From Geotrypetes seraphini (lineage: Eukaryota > Chordata > Amphibia > Gymnophiona > Dermophiidae): a stretch of 64,000 nucleotides of DNA. The notes below the pieces were generated by a model that was not told the DNA's origin, searched no databases, and saw only the letters and a program-made list of their open reading frames with translations. Both the position numbers and the translations under genes were made by a program. Positions within the stretch are counted from its first letter, which is position 1, and every line of letters begins with the position of its first letter. Of this stretch, positions 10,407-21,382 are shown piece after piece. Where the stretch lies: positions 115,879,380 to 115,943,379 of the forward strand of contig NC_047095.1 in NCBI RefSeq assembly GCF_902459505.1. Reading direction: 5' to 3'.

Positions 10407-10814
10407 GGTTCATAGACATAATCGCGGAAGGCAAAGGCGCGCAAGACGGAAGCGCACACCGAAGAAAATTACTGTTTTTAGGGGTTCCGACGGGGGTTTT
10501 TGTTGGGGAGGCCCCCCCCCCCACTTTACTTAATACAGATCGCGGCGGCGTTGTGGGGGGTTTGGGGGGTTGTAACCCCCCCATTTTACTGGAAACTTAA
10601 CTTTTTCCCTATAAACAGGGAAAAAATGAAGTTTTCAGTAAAATGGGGGGGTTACAACCCCCCAAACCCCCCACAACGCCCCCACAACGCGGCGCGATCT
10701 GTATTAAGTAAAGTGGGGGGGTTCCCCCCCACGCCCCCCCCCCGTCGGAGCCCCTAAAAACAGTAATTTTCTTCGGCGCGCGCCTTTGTCCCGGCATGCT
10801 TTTGACCTGACACC
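10407..10814. mobile_element. Long fold-back element, copy A
   Basis: The arms are nearly complementary over about 190 bp each, meeting at TAACTTTTTCCCTATAAACA. The ends GGTTCATAGACA and TTGACCTGACACC are flanked by GGCCTAGGC on both sides (10398-10406 and 10815-10823), an 8-9-bp target duplication. Homopolymer blocks (GGGGGGTT / AACCCCCC) dominate the arms. Copy B is at 34208-34656, also inside a minus-strand LINE. There is no coding capacity. Confidence 0.85.
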
Positions 10815-10852
10815 GGCCTAGGCTTTAGGAAAATGTTCAAAACTCTCTAGGT

Positions 10853-11507
10853 CAGTGTCATGGCCCAGTGGTGTGCCCTGAAGAGATTCTGGGTATGCCA
10901 CCAGAAATTCCAGAATTTTGCTTTATTTTTAAAATCCCCTTCTTAAGTACACACAAGAATAGATGAGATGGATGTCGCATACGCAATAGTCTGTCAGTGT
11001 TATGAGCTTGTGCGTCAGGATACAACCGCCCAGATAAGCATCATTGGTCCTTGAAAATTTAACGGCAGGTAAGTTTAGTTTTATTTTTTTATGCATTAGT
11101 TATCCCACTTGAGCAACAAAGAAAATAAGGCCTTGTTACCGTTTGGATCTTCTTATCTTGGCAAACTTGGATTTTCAGTTCTGACAGAAATTAAATCGAA
11201 AAATAGAGAATAGACTGTATATGGCAGTTGATGAAATGCATATTTTCTTGTAGACTATGGAGCCGCGTTTTGAGGTAATTTTACTCAAAAACTAGCACAT
11301 CCATCGCATTGATTAGCAATTCTAATCAATCTCCTTTAGTTGTTACAATTACCCATGCGTAGCTTAAAGAACTTTAAATAAATAACTCTCAAATTTAATT
11401 TTTTTCTTGGTTTTGCAGTTTTAGAATTTCAATTATAATGTGCCATGAAAAACATTTGCTCCATTTAATGTGCCCGAGCTTAAAAAAAAAAAGTTTGAGA
11501 GACACTG
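10853..11507. mobile_element. hAT non-autonomous element, 655 bp
   Basis: It starts CAGTGTCATGGCCCAG and ends GTTTGAGAGACACTG. The flanks CTCTAGGT (10845-10852) and CTCGAGGT (11508-11515) form an 8-bp duplication with one change. The interior has no transposase reading frame. Confidence 0.8.
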
Positions 11508-11909
11508 CTCGAGGTGGCTTTGTTTTGAAAACCATCATGTACAAAATATGCTCTCGTAAAGCACCCACATAGGCCGGCTTGAGGTCTCCCCAACAGTGCT
11601 GTGCATGGCCTTACAAAGGCTCCTTCATTTGCTCCCCGAGTCGTCTTCCACTCCCCCGCAGAGCCAAAGCTGAGGGCCCCTGCGTGGGGAGAATGAGGTG
11701 TGTTTTTAAATGTCAAGGATCTTCATATCTAATGACCAGGGATGATCCTTCCCATACAAGGATCATCCCTGCAATGATCAATCTAGGTCCTTTCAAGAAA
11801 AGCAGCATATAATAAAGGGGAAAAAAAAATCCCAAAATACTAATAAATAAAGGCTTATAGCATGAGGATCCCTCCTTTGGTACTTTTGGAGGAGAAAACT
11901 GCTATATTA

Positions 11910-12425
11910 AAAAAAACTTAGCAAAATATCAGCTGGAGAGTCTAGAAGAGTTTCAGTTTGCATTGTTTTCTTACAGACCTCAGTGGTACCATCTGTATGC
12001 CACGAAACTTTAAGATCATACAGAGCACTGGCACCCCTAATCGTCATCGGTCTCTTGTAAATTTTTAAATACTTTAAACAAATCAATAAATATACTCATC
12101 TTATGCTTCGCGGGTGGGGGTAAGCACTCCGACGTAGACCTACGTTTCGCCCCGAAGGGCTGTATCAAGGAAATCCCCTCAAATCAACCAGCTCATGCTC
12201 CCCGCTGTTTCAAATTTCTAACGCGTAGCATAAGATGAGTATATTTATTGATTTGTTTAAAGTATTTAAAAATTTACAAGAGACCGATGACGATTAGGGG
12301 TGCCAGTGCTCTGTATGATCTTAAAGTTTAGTGGCATACAGATGGTACCACTGAGGTCTGTAAGAATACAATGCAAACTGAAACTATTCTAGACTCTCCA
12401 GCTGATATTTTGCTAAGTTTGATTT
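11910..12425. repeat. Inverted repeat with 200-bp arms around a ribozyme-like core
   Basis: The left arm (about 11910-12110) and right arm (about 12222-12425) are near-identical reverse complements, for example GATCATACAGAGCACTGGCA against TGCCAGTGCTCTGTATGATC. The 110-bp spacer holds a hammerhead-like motif listed separately. The arrangement resembles the inverted terminal organisation known for Penelope-like elements, but there is no coding sequence left to prove it. Confidence 0.75.
12126..12172 (-). ncRNA. Hammerhead-ribozyme-like motif
   Basis: Read on the minus strand: a core of CTTGATA type (12163-12169), stem II GCCC-TTCG-GGGC, then GAAAC (12144-12148). A perfect stem III hairpin ACGTAGGTCTACGT (12132-12145) follows, then GTC just before GGAG (12131-12133 is the GTC). 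Position 4 of the core is C-to-T changed relative to CUGANGA, so activity is doubtful. The architecture matches the ribozymes carried by Penelope-like elements. Confidence 0.5.
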
Positions 12426-12495
12426 GGTGGAGGTCTGAAGACTAACTACAGCCGACGATTGGTTTTTATATTAAAAAAAATACATTCTCATGTTT

Positions 12496-12662
12496 AGGAA
12501 CTCCGGTCCTCGAGAGCCGTATTCCAGTCGGGTTTTCAGGATTTCCCCAATGAATATGCATGAGATCTATGTGCATGCATTGCTTTCAATGCATATTCAT
12601 TGGGGAAATCCTGAAAACCCAACTGGAATACGGCTCTCAAGGACCGGAGTTCCCTACCCCTG
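12496..12662. mobile_element. hAT-like MITE (GGAACTCCGGTCCTCGAG subfamily)
   Basis: A palindromic element from AGGAACTCCGGTCCTCGAGA to GGAGTTCCCTACCCCTG; the left terminus is truncated. Same subfamily as 13424-13598. Confidence 0.8.
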
Positions 12663-12849
12663 CCCTAGGGCCATGAGGGCATCTTTTAACTCTCACAGGA
12701 CACGAGAGAGGCCTGAGGATTCCCTTTGCTGTCTTATCAAAAGTGGTATCTTTAAACTTTCAAAGTCGAAGGAAAGGCAAAATGGCTCAGACCATTCTGG
12801 AAGGACTTCAAAACTTTAACCGGTTCCTGTTAATCTCTTTTCTACTACA

Positions 12850-13290
12850 GTAGCCCTAAACAGAACTACTACTACTTATCGAAAGGTGTACGCAGCACTG
12901 TACATTTTGACATTTATAGAAGGTCCCTGCTTTGAAGAGACAGACAGACATGACATATAGGGTTTGGGAGGCAGAACACAAGGTGAGAGGAGTTAGGAGT
13001 CAAAAGCACTCGAAGAGGTGGGCTGACATTTATAGATGGTCCCTGCTCTGAAGAGCTTACAATCTAACTTGGACAGACAGACATGAAATATAGGGTTGGG
13101 GATGCAGAACCCAAGGTGAGAGGAGTTAGGCGTCGAAAGCGTTCTCAAAGAGGTGGGCTTTTAACTGGGCCTTCAACACTGCCAGAGAGAGTCTGCCATA
13201 TGGATTTGGCGCAGCAAGGCAGAAGGGAGTATGCAGTTGGTAGATGACGAGAAGGGCACAGATTGGAGGGACTTACCAGCTCTCCAAGTA
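12850..13290 (+). mobile_element. Two SINE/LINE tail copies (GTACGCAGCACTGTACA type)
   Basis: Two partial copies share TTGACATTTATAGA / GGTCCCTGCTCTGAAGAGCT and ACAGACAGACATGA. The same family appears at 21780-21890 and 22065-22200. No reading frame. Confidence 0.5.
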
Positions 13291-13423
13291 ATGTACTCCT
13301 TTTTCTTACATCCATGTTATTTCTCTTTAACCCTGGGAACTGGACCCTTCCATTTGGGTTCCTAGATACAGCTCAGGAAGCACAAATTCTATAACCACAT
13401 CTGATACACACATTCCATTATAG

Positions 13424-13598
13424 CAGGGGTAGGGAACTCCGGTCCTCGAGAGCCGTATTCCAGTCTGGTTTTCAGGATTTCCTCAATGAATATGCATTGA
13501 AAGCAGTGCATGCAAATAGATCTCATGCAGGTTCATTGGGGAAATCCTGGAAACCCGACTGGAATAGGGCTCTCGAGGACTTGAGTTCCCTACCCCTG
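13424..13598. mobile_element. hAT MITE with perfect 8-bp target duplication
   Basis: It runs from CAGGGGTAGGGAACTCCGG to AGTTCCCTACCCCTG. The flanks CATTATAG (13416-13423 and 13599-13606) are identical, which places this whole MITE family in hAT. Confidence 0.9.
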
Positions 13599-13787
13599 CA
13601 TTATAGGCCACTATAGTTGTTAGAAATGTGTATATTTAGGCGCCCCCACTTATAGCAGTCTATAGCAGGAGTAAACGAGCACGCCCGAGTGCGGCATATA
13701 TACATAACTTACGGTGTTCTGTCTGAGACAAGCCCATGTCTTTTCCACACTCTGCAAACATGTCTACCCCATGAGTTTACACTCTAG

Positions 13788-13962
13788 CAGGGGTAGGGAA
13801 CTCTGGTCCTCGAGAGCAGTATTCCAGTCGGGTTTTCAGGATTTCCCCAATGAATATGCATGAGATCTATGTGCATGCACCGCTTTCAATGCATATTCAT
13901 TGGGGAAATCCCGAAAACCTGACTGGAATACACCTCTAGGGCCGGAGTTCCCTACCCCTGCT
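13788..13962. mobile_element. hAT MITE, same subfamily
   Basis: CAGGGGTAGGGAACTCTGG to GAGTTCCCTACCCCTG, palindromic, with flanks CACTCTAG and CTCTAGGG sharing CTCTAG. Confidence 0.8.
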
Positions 13963-15110
13963 CTAGGGCCCTGATGTTCACAATCTTGCCATGCAAGTGA
14001 GACTAGTTATAGTCAAATCTTACTTACAATGCAGCTCGGTCTCTGATGCACAAAAGGATTTTCAGGGGCTTTTACTAATCGGAGTAGAAGCCACCGACAA
14101 CCCTAGGCAAATTCATTACAAGGAGCACATTTCTGGGTGCCCTCCAGCCACAGCCCTTAGATTTCGCCAGCATTACAAGGAGCTCATTAGTATTAAAACG
14201 AGCACTCGTAATGTACAGCAGGAAACACCCACCTCCTAGCATGTAGAATTTTCCAGCAGGTCTGACACCGCCGATAGCTGTTTGTGTGTGTGTGTCCCGC
14301 GCTTGTGGTCAGAACGCAGCTGATAGGCACGGGACACACAACAGCAGCGTCCATATTGCATGTGAAACGAACAAAAAAAAACCCACCTCCCAACAAAAAT
14401 AAACTTGCTCAAGAGCTCTGGCAATCGGGAATGGTACAGGGCCTGTGCACAAGAGCTCTGCCTACCACTCAGCTCTTGTGCGCAGGGGCTGGGCACAGTT
14501 CTTCCCGCTTTCCCGGGATACTCGGCAAATAATTTGCATTCTATTTGTGCGACGCTTGAACGCACGTGCTGTAAGTGTGGAGCAAGGCCGGCACGATTTC
14601 AGAAGGTGTTGAGGCCCGAGACACTGAAGGCAGCGTCGATGAGGGTCCGTCAGCGAAATCGCGTGCTGGCACTTGACACACTTTTTAAAACCGGTGATAG
14701 GCCGGGACATAGACCGAAAGAGCTCCGCCACTAGGTCGAAGCCGCGGGGCTGCGGCCACGTGGCCTGCCCGGTTGAACAGGAGAAAAATTTTTTTTGGAA
14801 AAACAAGAAAACACGACAAAAATCAACGATTAAGAGTAAAGAACTCAAAACCGCGGACTTAGAAGGCACAAGTGAAGTTACTTCGCGCAGAGAGTGGAAG
14901 ACGGACTTCTCGGCTCCGTGGAAAAGTAAGAACTGAGGAGACACGCCCGGTGTATCGGGCGAAAAGGCACTCGCGCATGCGCGGTGTGGGCAACTCAAAA
15001 CTTCTCAAGTTTCTACAAGCAGGTATGCTTGTGAGACGTCCGCATCGGGGCTCCGTCGGATGACGTCACCCACTAGTGAGAATACCTGCCTGCTTGTCCT
15101 GGGATAATGA
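13963..15110. other. Unassigned region, repeats of unknown family
   Basis: I see no exon with convincing splice sites. Open frames of 80-180 codons occur on both strands but overlap one another and match no protein known to me. GC-rich sequence at 14560-15110, ending GAGAATACCTGCCTGCTTGT, looks like repeat DNA. Confidence 0.4.
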
Positions 15111-15370
15111 TTTGTCCATCCCCTCAGGAACTCGTATTTCCTCATCCTGTCCCTTAGAGTTTTGTCTCTGCCCCTGCCCCATTCCTATAACCTCTGCCTT
15201 AACCGCACAAGCCTTGAACATTTATGATTTTAAAGTGTTTGAGGCTTGTGCAGATGAGGACAGAGCTTGCAGGAATGGGGCAGGAACAGGAAAAGAACTT
15301 GTGGGGATGGGATGGGAAAACGAGTCCCCGCGGGAATGGGGAAAAATTTGACCACGTGTCATTCTCTACT
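15110..15370. repeat. MITE-like element ending in GTGTCATTCTC
   Basis: CATTCCTATAACCTCTGCC through GGAATGGGGCAGGAACAGG is an internal inverted repeat, and the right end ACGTGTCATTCTC matches the family seen intact at 58842-59523 and at 32039-32289. Confidence 0.55.
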
Positions 15371-15699
15371 TGGGAGAACAGTATAGAAAATTGAATAAAT
15401 AAATCATGTGAAAAGTTTCAATCTCTGATAACCAGAGCTGGTATTGTGATGTCATAAAGCCTCATTCTACCAATAAGAGCCAACCTCATCAGTGATGTCA
15501 CAATGGCTTGGCTCACTTTTGCTACATTCTGATTCGGGAGGGGGGGGCTGTGTGTGTGTTCTTGCTGAGTAGCTCGCTGTTCACATCCGCTTCAATTTTG
15601 CCATTTACAGGGCCCTATACTGCAGAAAGGAAATGGATGACAAATGTCAAGATGTGTTCTTCCCTTAAACCCTTTCTTTTATATTATAGTAGACTATTA

Positions 15700-17900
15700 G
15701 ACTTAAGCACATAGAAACATGACGGCAGATAAAGGCCAAATGGCCCATCCAGTCTGCCCATCCGCAGTAACCATGATCTCTTTCTCTCTCCGATAGATCC
15801 TACGTGCCTATCCCAGACCCTCTTGAATTCAGACACAGTCTCTGTTTCCACCATCTCTTCTGGGAGACTGTTCCACGCATCTACTACCCTTTCCGTAAAA
15901 AAAAGTATTTCCTCAGATTACTCCGGAGCCTATCACCTCTTAGCTTCATCCTATGCCCTCTCATTGCAGAGCTTCCTTTCAAATGAGAGACTCATGCACA
16001 TTTATATTACGTAGGTGCTTAAACGTCTATCATATCTCCCCTCTCCCGCCTTTCCTCCAAAGTATAAAGATTGAGATCTTTAAGTCTGTCCCCATACCAC
16101 ACACCATTTTAGTAGCCTTCCTCTGAATCGACTCCATCCTTTTTATATCTTTTTTAAAGTGTGGCCTCCAGAATTGTACACAATATTCTAAATGAGATCT
16201 CACCAAAGATACAAGGGCATCACTACCTCCTTTTTTCTACTGGTCATACTTCTCCCTATGCAACCTGGCATCCTTCTAGCTTTCGCCGTCACCTTTTCAA
16301 CCTGTTTGGCCACCTTAAGATCATCACATACAATCAAACCCAAGTCCCGCTCTTCCGTTGTGCACATAAGTTCCTTGCCCCCTAAACTACCGTTCTCTCG
16401 GGTTTTTGCAGCCCAAAATGCATGACCTTGCATTTCTTAGCGTTCAATTTTAGCTGCCAAATTTCAGACCATTCTTCAAGTTTCGCCAGGTCTTTCTTCA
16501 TGTTATTTACACCTTCTGGGGTGTCTACTCTAGTGCAGATTTTGGTATCGTCCGCAAAGTGGGAAATCTTAACCCGTCTCCCCTTCAGCAATATCATTTA
16601 TAAAAATGTTAAAAAGAACAGGCCCAACAACAGAATCTTGAGGCACACCACTGGTAACATCCCTTTCCTCAGAGCGATCTCCATTGATCACTACCTTCTG
16701 TCGCCTTCCACTCAACAAGTTCTTGAACCAGCCCGTCACTTTGGGACCCATCCGGAGGGCACTCCGTTTATTTATCAGACGTCTGTGTGGAACACTGTCA
16801 AAGGCTTTGCTAAAATCTAAATACGCCACATCTAGCGCACATCCTCTATCCAATTCTCTGGTCACCCAGTCAAAGAAATCGATCAGATTTGTCTGACAAG
16901 ACCTACCTCTAGTGAATCCATGTTGCTTCCGGTCCTGTAATCCACAGGATTCCAGAAACTTGACCATTCTCTTAAAAGCGTTTCCATTGTGTTTAACAAT
17001 TTTTATTGGAAGAATCAAATAATCAGTACAATAGGATAATACAAAAATACATTCAGTACAATAAGAATTACAATAATATTTCTTACAAATTTAAATCATT
17101 CTTTCAAATTTAATTTCCATATGAATTAATTCAATCTTATCTACACCCCCCTTAATTCCATCCCCCACCCATTATCTTCCCCTAAATGAAATCCCTCACC
17201 CTGGATGAAAGTTGACAGAAATAAAGAATTAAAATAAATAACTGGAATGTAATTATTAAACCTAATTTTCATAATAAATCATTGATAACCAAACTTCGTA
17301 TTTTTGGTGAAAGATTCTGAATATAAGGATCCCAAACGTCCATAAAAAGATGAGTTTTTTTAAGGCGAACCTCGAACCTCCCAACTCTCAAATAAAAATA
17401 AGCGATGTAATTGATTCCTCCAATGCCAAAAACTTGGAAATTCTGTCTGCAACCAAAATGGCATAATACATTTAGGCCCGATCATACAGGCTTTCTGAAA
17501 TAAAAGACATTTTAGTTGGCCAAAAACCCCACAAGCTGATGCTTTACCAAAAATGATTCCCCTAGGACAACCCACTATCGAATTACCCCATAAAGAACCC
17601 CAAAATAATAGGATGGCAGACCAAAATGAGTTGATCAAAGCGTTTCCCATTAATTTGCTTACCACAGAAGTCAGACCTTCCGGCCTGTAATTCCCTACTT
17701 CTTCCTTACTTCCACTTTTGTGGAGAGGGGCCACATCCGCCCTTCTCCAGTCCTCCAGTACCACTCCCAACTCTAGAGACTCCTTGAAAAGGTCAGTCAG
17801 TGGAGCTACGAGAATTTCCCTGAGTTCCTTCAGCACACCATCTGGTCCCATCGCTTTGTCTACCTTTATTTTAGCTAGCTCCTCAAGAACACAACCCTGT
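15700..17900 (-). mobile_element. CR1/L2-clade LINE with reverse transcriptase, minus strand
   Basis: On the minus strand the segment around 17650-17851 encodes ...RRADVAPLHKSGSKEE and GNYRPE.LTSVVSKLM, the start of the reverse transcriptase. Segment 16569-17018 encodes [32 protein letters not shown] and [20 protein letters not shown]. Then FADDTKI (catalytic FADD, a YxDD variant) lies at about 16550 in a shifted frame, followed by KLNAKKCKVMHFG. These are the ordered RT motifs of a non-LTR retrotransposon. It is decayed by frameshifts and split by the insertion at 16986-17636. Confidence 0.88.
16986..17636 (-). mobile_element. L1-like LINE 3' end inserted in the CR1/L2 LINE
   Basis: The insertion is flanked by AAAGCGTTTCC on both sides (16975-16985 and 17637-17647), an 11-bp target duplication. 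On the minus strand 17360-17630 reads FWLQTEFPSFWHWRNQLHRL near the end, like the C-terminal part of an L1-type ORF2. An AT-rich UTR ends at the left in a T-rich stretch. It is 5' truncated and younger than its host LINE. Confidence 0.7.
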
Positions 17901-19018
17901 GAAGTATGTATTCAAGAAGGGATCATATGTTAGCTCTCTTAAAAGAAAAGTGTGCATGGCATGTGAAGTGAAATGGGCATTTGCGATAACTGTAACAGTC
18001 TGTAACCTTTATTTTTTTATTTTTTTTTTTAACGCTGTGCTCCTTTGATTTGACTGGGTGAGTTTCTCAAAATATCATCCCTAATTGCACTAAACCTTTA
18101 AAATGGGGCAGCCGATAAGGCTGAGCAATCGGCCTGCAAGTGCTAAGTCTACTTTGCCTTTCCCCGTACCTTTTTTACTTCTCCGGCAATCACCATGCCT
18201 ATGTCAGTGTCGGCTCACCCTTTGACGTCACGTCCTAGGCGCAGGGCCCGGAAGTAACAGAGAGAGCGTTGATGCCGACGCGGGCAGTAACCTCATGCCG
18301 GAGAATCTTAAATACGAGAGAACTTCTGCCTCGGTGCCTCCATTTCTTGTTTCTGCTTTCCTCTGGCTGCTGCCACCTTTCTCTAGTGCTTCCTGAAATT
18401 CCTCCCTTGTCCACCTCTCTCCATTTGCCCCAGCTTTTCCCCTACCTGCCCTTTCCTTCCTGAGCCAGCTGCAATGACAATCCCTTTTCCAGTTTCCCAG
18501 GAACGCGGCAGACAAAACAGAAAAAGAGAAGCAGAATTAAAGAACATAATTGATTTAATAGTAGGAGAGACCTCTGGAGAAAACTTGCGGGGGGGGGGGA
18601 AATATTTAAATCAGAAAAGGGCATTTAGAGTGAGAAGATACTGTCCACCACCATTAATTAATAAGGTGGTGGCCTACATTGCATAGCTTTCTGTGAAATC
18701 TTATTTGCAAAACGAAAACAACAAAAAAAAATTAAGAAAATAAAACGTGTTTCAAATTGAGCCTGCATCTACTATTTCTATGGTGTGATGGTGTTAATGA
18801 GAGAGAAGGAAACTTGCTCAGCTGTGGCAGGAAGGTGTCTGTGCTGCCCTGCTCTGGCTGTGGTAAGATGGTGTTTGATTAACATAGTAAATGACTGCAG
18901 AGAGACCTGAACGGTCCATCCAGTCTGGCCGTTAGTTATGCCCTTTAGAAATGCATGATTAAATTAACTTGTCTCTTCTTTGATATTTCTGAGCCATAGA
19001 CTGTAAAGTCTGGTATTG
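17900..19018. other. No gene seen
   Basis: Low-complexity T tracts at 18009-18032, a GC-rich patch at 18160-18480 with many short open frames, and a CR1-like tail at about 18885-18925 (AACATAGTAAATGACTGCAG). I find no supported exon. Confidence 0.4.
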
Positions 19019-19026
19019 TCCTAGGT

Positions 19027-19220
19027 CAGGGGTAGGCAATTCCGGTCCTCGAGAGCCGGAGCCAGGTCAGGTTTTCAGGATCTCCACAATAAATATGCAT
19101 GAGATAGATTTGCATCTCAAGGAGGCAGTGCATGCAAATCCATCTCATACATGTTCATTGTGGATATCCTGAAAACCTGACATGGCTCCGGCTCTCGAGG
19201 ACCGGAATTGCCTACCCCTG
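19027..19220. mobile_element. hAT MITE (GGTAGGCAATTCCGG subfamily)
   Basis: CAGGGGTAGGCAATTCCGG to CGGAATTGCCTACCCCTG, flanked by TCCTAGGT (19019-19026) and TCCTAGAT (19221-19228), an 8-bp duplication with one change. Confidence 0.88.
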
Positions 19221-19266
19221 TCCTAGATTCCAAATGCTGAAGTTGCCGTCCAAGCTCACTCCAGCC

Positions 19267-19756
19267 CAGTGGTTCCCAAATCTGTCCTGGGGGACCCCCA
19301 GCCAGTCAGGTTTTCAAGATATCCCTAATGAATATGCATGAGAGAGATTTGCATATAATGGAAGTGACAGGTATGCAAATCTCTCTCATGCATATTCATT
19401 AGGGATACCTTGAAAACCCCCAGGACAGGTTTGGGAACCCCCAGTGGGACCCCCCCAGCCAGTCAGGTTTTCAAGATATCCCTAATGAATATGCATGAGA
19501 GAGATTTGCATATAATGGAAGTGACAGGTATGCAAATCTCTCTCATGCATATTCATTAGGGATACCTTGAAAATCCCCAGGACAGGTTTGGGAACCCCCA
19601 GTGGGACCCCCCAGCCAGTCAGGTTTTCAAGATATCCCTAATGAATATGCATGAGAGAGATTTGCATATAATGGAAGTGACAGGTATGCAAATCTCTCTC
19701 ATGCATATTCATTAGGGATACCTTGAAAACCCCCAGGACAGGTTTGGGAACCACTG
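19267..19756. mobile_element. hAT MITE with its body tandemly triplicated
   Basis: The outer ends CAGTGGTTCCCAAA and GTTTGGGAACCACTG are flanked by identical CTCCAGCC (19259-19266 and 19757-19764). There was therefore a single insertion event. Between the ends the body beginning CCAGCCAGTCAGG occurs three times (about 19299, 19455 and 19611) with a period of 156 bp. The copies are almost identical, so the expansion is recent. Confidence 0.92.
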
Positions 19757-19933
19757 CTCCAGCCTATCCAACCATCCTGTTTGCAGGATATCTACCATAA
19801 AGTCTGTCCTCATGTTCCAAGTTAGTGAAGTTCTCTTTGATACCCTCCCCAGCCCATCCTACACCAAATCGCCCCATATGGGACAGAAACCGTTCAAGTC
19901 TGTCCAGTACCGGTCTTAGTTCTTTCATTTACG

Positions 19934-20107
19934 TCAGGGATCTCAAAGTCCCTCCTTGAGGGCCGCAATCCAGTTGGGTTTTCAGGATTTCCCCAATGAA
20001 TATGCATTGAAAGCAGTGCATGCACATAGATCTCATATATATTCATTGGGGGAATCCTGAAAACCCGACTGGATTGCGGCCCTCAAGGAGGGACTTTGAG
20101 AACCCTG
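19934..20107. mobile_element. hAT MITE (CAAAGTCCCTCC subfamily)
   Basis: CAGGGATCTCAAAGTCCCTC to GGACTTTGAGAACCCTG, with flanks ATTTACGT and ATTTACAT. Confidence 0.85.
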
Positions 20108-20261
20108 ATTTACATCCTTCATTTTCTAATTAGAGATCCTCTATGTTTATGAATTCCATCACCATTTTCCTCTGCACCACTTCTCTCGTTGCTGCTTGGG
20201 CTATACCTGGATCACAGGAACTTGCATTACGTTCTCTATATTGTGAAGGGACCCTGTGGAT

Positions 20262-20434
20262 CAGGGGTCTCAAAGTCCCTCCTTAAGGGCCGCAATCCAG
20301 TCGGGTTTTCAGGATTTCCCCAATGAATATGCATGAGATCTATATGCATGCACTGCTTTCAATGCATATTCATTGGGGAAATCCTGTAAACCCGACTGGA
20401 TTGCGGCCCTCAAGGAGGGACTTTGATATCCCTG
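20262..20434. mobile_element. hAT MITE (CAAAGTCCCTCC subfamily)
   Basis: CAGGGGTCTCAAAGTCCC to GGGACTTTGATATCCCTG, palindromic with the usual ATGAATATGCATGAGATC interior. Confidence 0.85.
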
Positions 20435-20639
20435 GGTTAGATGATGTAAAGACAGATATAAGTGCCCAAAAGGTATGTAAAGTAACCAGATAACCACTGC
20501 AGGGACAAAGTAAAGACCCATACACACTCCTCTCCCCATCCAATGTTCACTGACCCCATTGTACCCTCACAAAGTTTAGAATAAAAATGCACATACCTGC
20601 CTTCCGGAACATCAGCACCTGCACAACTTCGGCCCTTGC

Positions 20640-20782
20640 CAGGCCAGGTTTTCAGGGTTTCCCCAGTGAATATGCATGAAATCTATTTGCATGCACTGCT
20701 TTCAATGCATATTCATTGGGGAAATCCCGAAAACCCAACTGGATTCGGCCCTCAAGGACTGGAGTTGTACAGGCCTGTGCTA
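20640..20782. mobile_element. Partial hAT MITE
   Basis: Only the inner arms CCAGGTTTTCAGGGTTTCCC and GGGAAATCCCGAAAACCC and the right end remain; the left terminus is missing. Confidence 0.7.
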
Positions 20783-20879
20783 TAGGAAAGCCTAGTAGAG
20801 CTGCACAGAGGTGGCCTAAATAGTCTGAGGGGTGGGCTGCTGAACCATAGAGAGGAGGACCTAGGCCCAAAAGCCTGTA

Positions 20880-21345
20880 TCGCTTCATGGTGCCACCTCA
20901 CCTGAAGTATTGCATTCAGTTCTGTTCTCCTTATCTCAGGGGTGTCAAAGTCCCTCCTTGAGGGCCGCAATCCAGTCGGGTTTTCAGGATTTTCCCAATG
21001 AACATGCATGAGATCTATTAGCATGCAATGAAAGCAGCGCATGCAAATAGATCTCATGCATATTCATTGGGGAAATCCTGAAAACCCGACTGGATTGCGG
21101 CCCTCGAGGAGGGATTTTGACACCCCTGCCTTATCTCAAGAAAGATATAGCGGCACTTGAAAAGGTTCAAAAGAAGAGCGACCAAGATGATAAAGGGGCT
21201 GGAACTTTTCAGAATGACTGAGGGCGCTAAGCCCATCATAAATCGCCCACAATGGATGCAAAATGCAGCAATCCACCTCCTAAAGAATCTCGGCATTCAT
21301 GATCCCATCTCTCCTGCACTGGCTGCCCATCAGCAAACGCTGTAT
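20880..21345 (+). mobile_element. CR1/L2 LINE fragment interrupted by a MITE
   Basis: The left part (20880-20936) encodes RFMVPPHLKYCIQFCSP-like sequence and the right part (21129-21290) KKDIAALEKVQKK. These are adjacent in related LINE copies (compare 55080-55190, [16 protein letters not shown]). The MITE at 20937-21128 lies exactly between them. Confidence 0.8.
20937..21128. mobile_element. hAT MITE inserted in a LINE, perfect duplication
   Basis: CAGGGGTGTCAAAGTCCC to TTTTGACACCCCTG with CCTTATCT at 20929-20936 and again at 21129-21136. The host LINE reads through CTCCTTATCTCAAG in intact relatives, so the empty site can be inferred with confidence. Confidence 0.95.
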
Positions 21346-21382
21346 CTTTAAGGGCCTTCTACTGGCCTACAAAAACTTCCAC

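Larger units (their letters stand above)
9345..10852 (-). mobile_element. CR1/L2-clade LINE on minus strand, interrupted
   Basis: On the minus strand 10174-10410 encodes KTPAFIHKVLIPQTTSRLLR and RRQSIFSVTAPQTWNSLPIY, the C-terminal segment of an L2/CR1-type LINE polyprotein. The 3' tail lies at the left (AAATTCTAGGCGATGTACC, complement of the usual tail). It is interrupted by + strand LINE tails at about 9575-10065 and by a fold-back element at 10407-10814. A hAT element abuts its right part at 10853. Confidence 0.7.

Noticed and set aside
14462-14998. 178-codon minus-strand frame
   Set aside because: No splice sites, homology or signal, and an overlapping + strand frame of similar length; treated as chance in repeat DNA.
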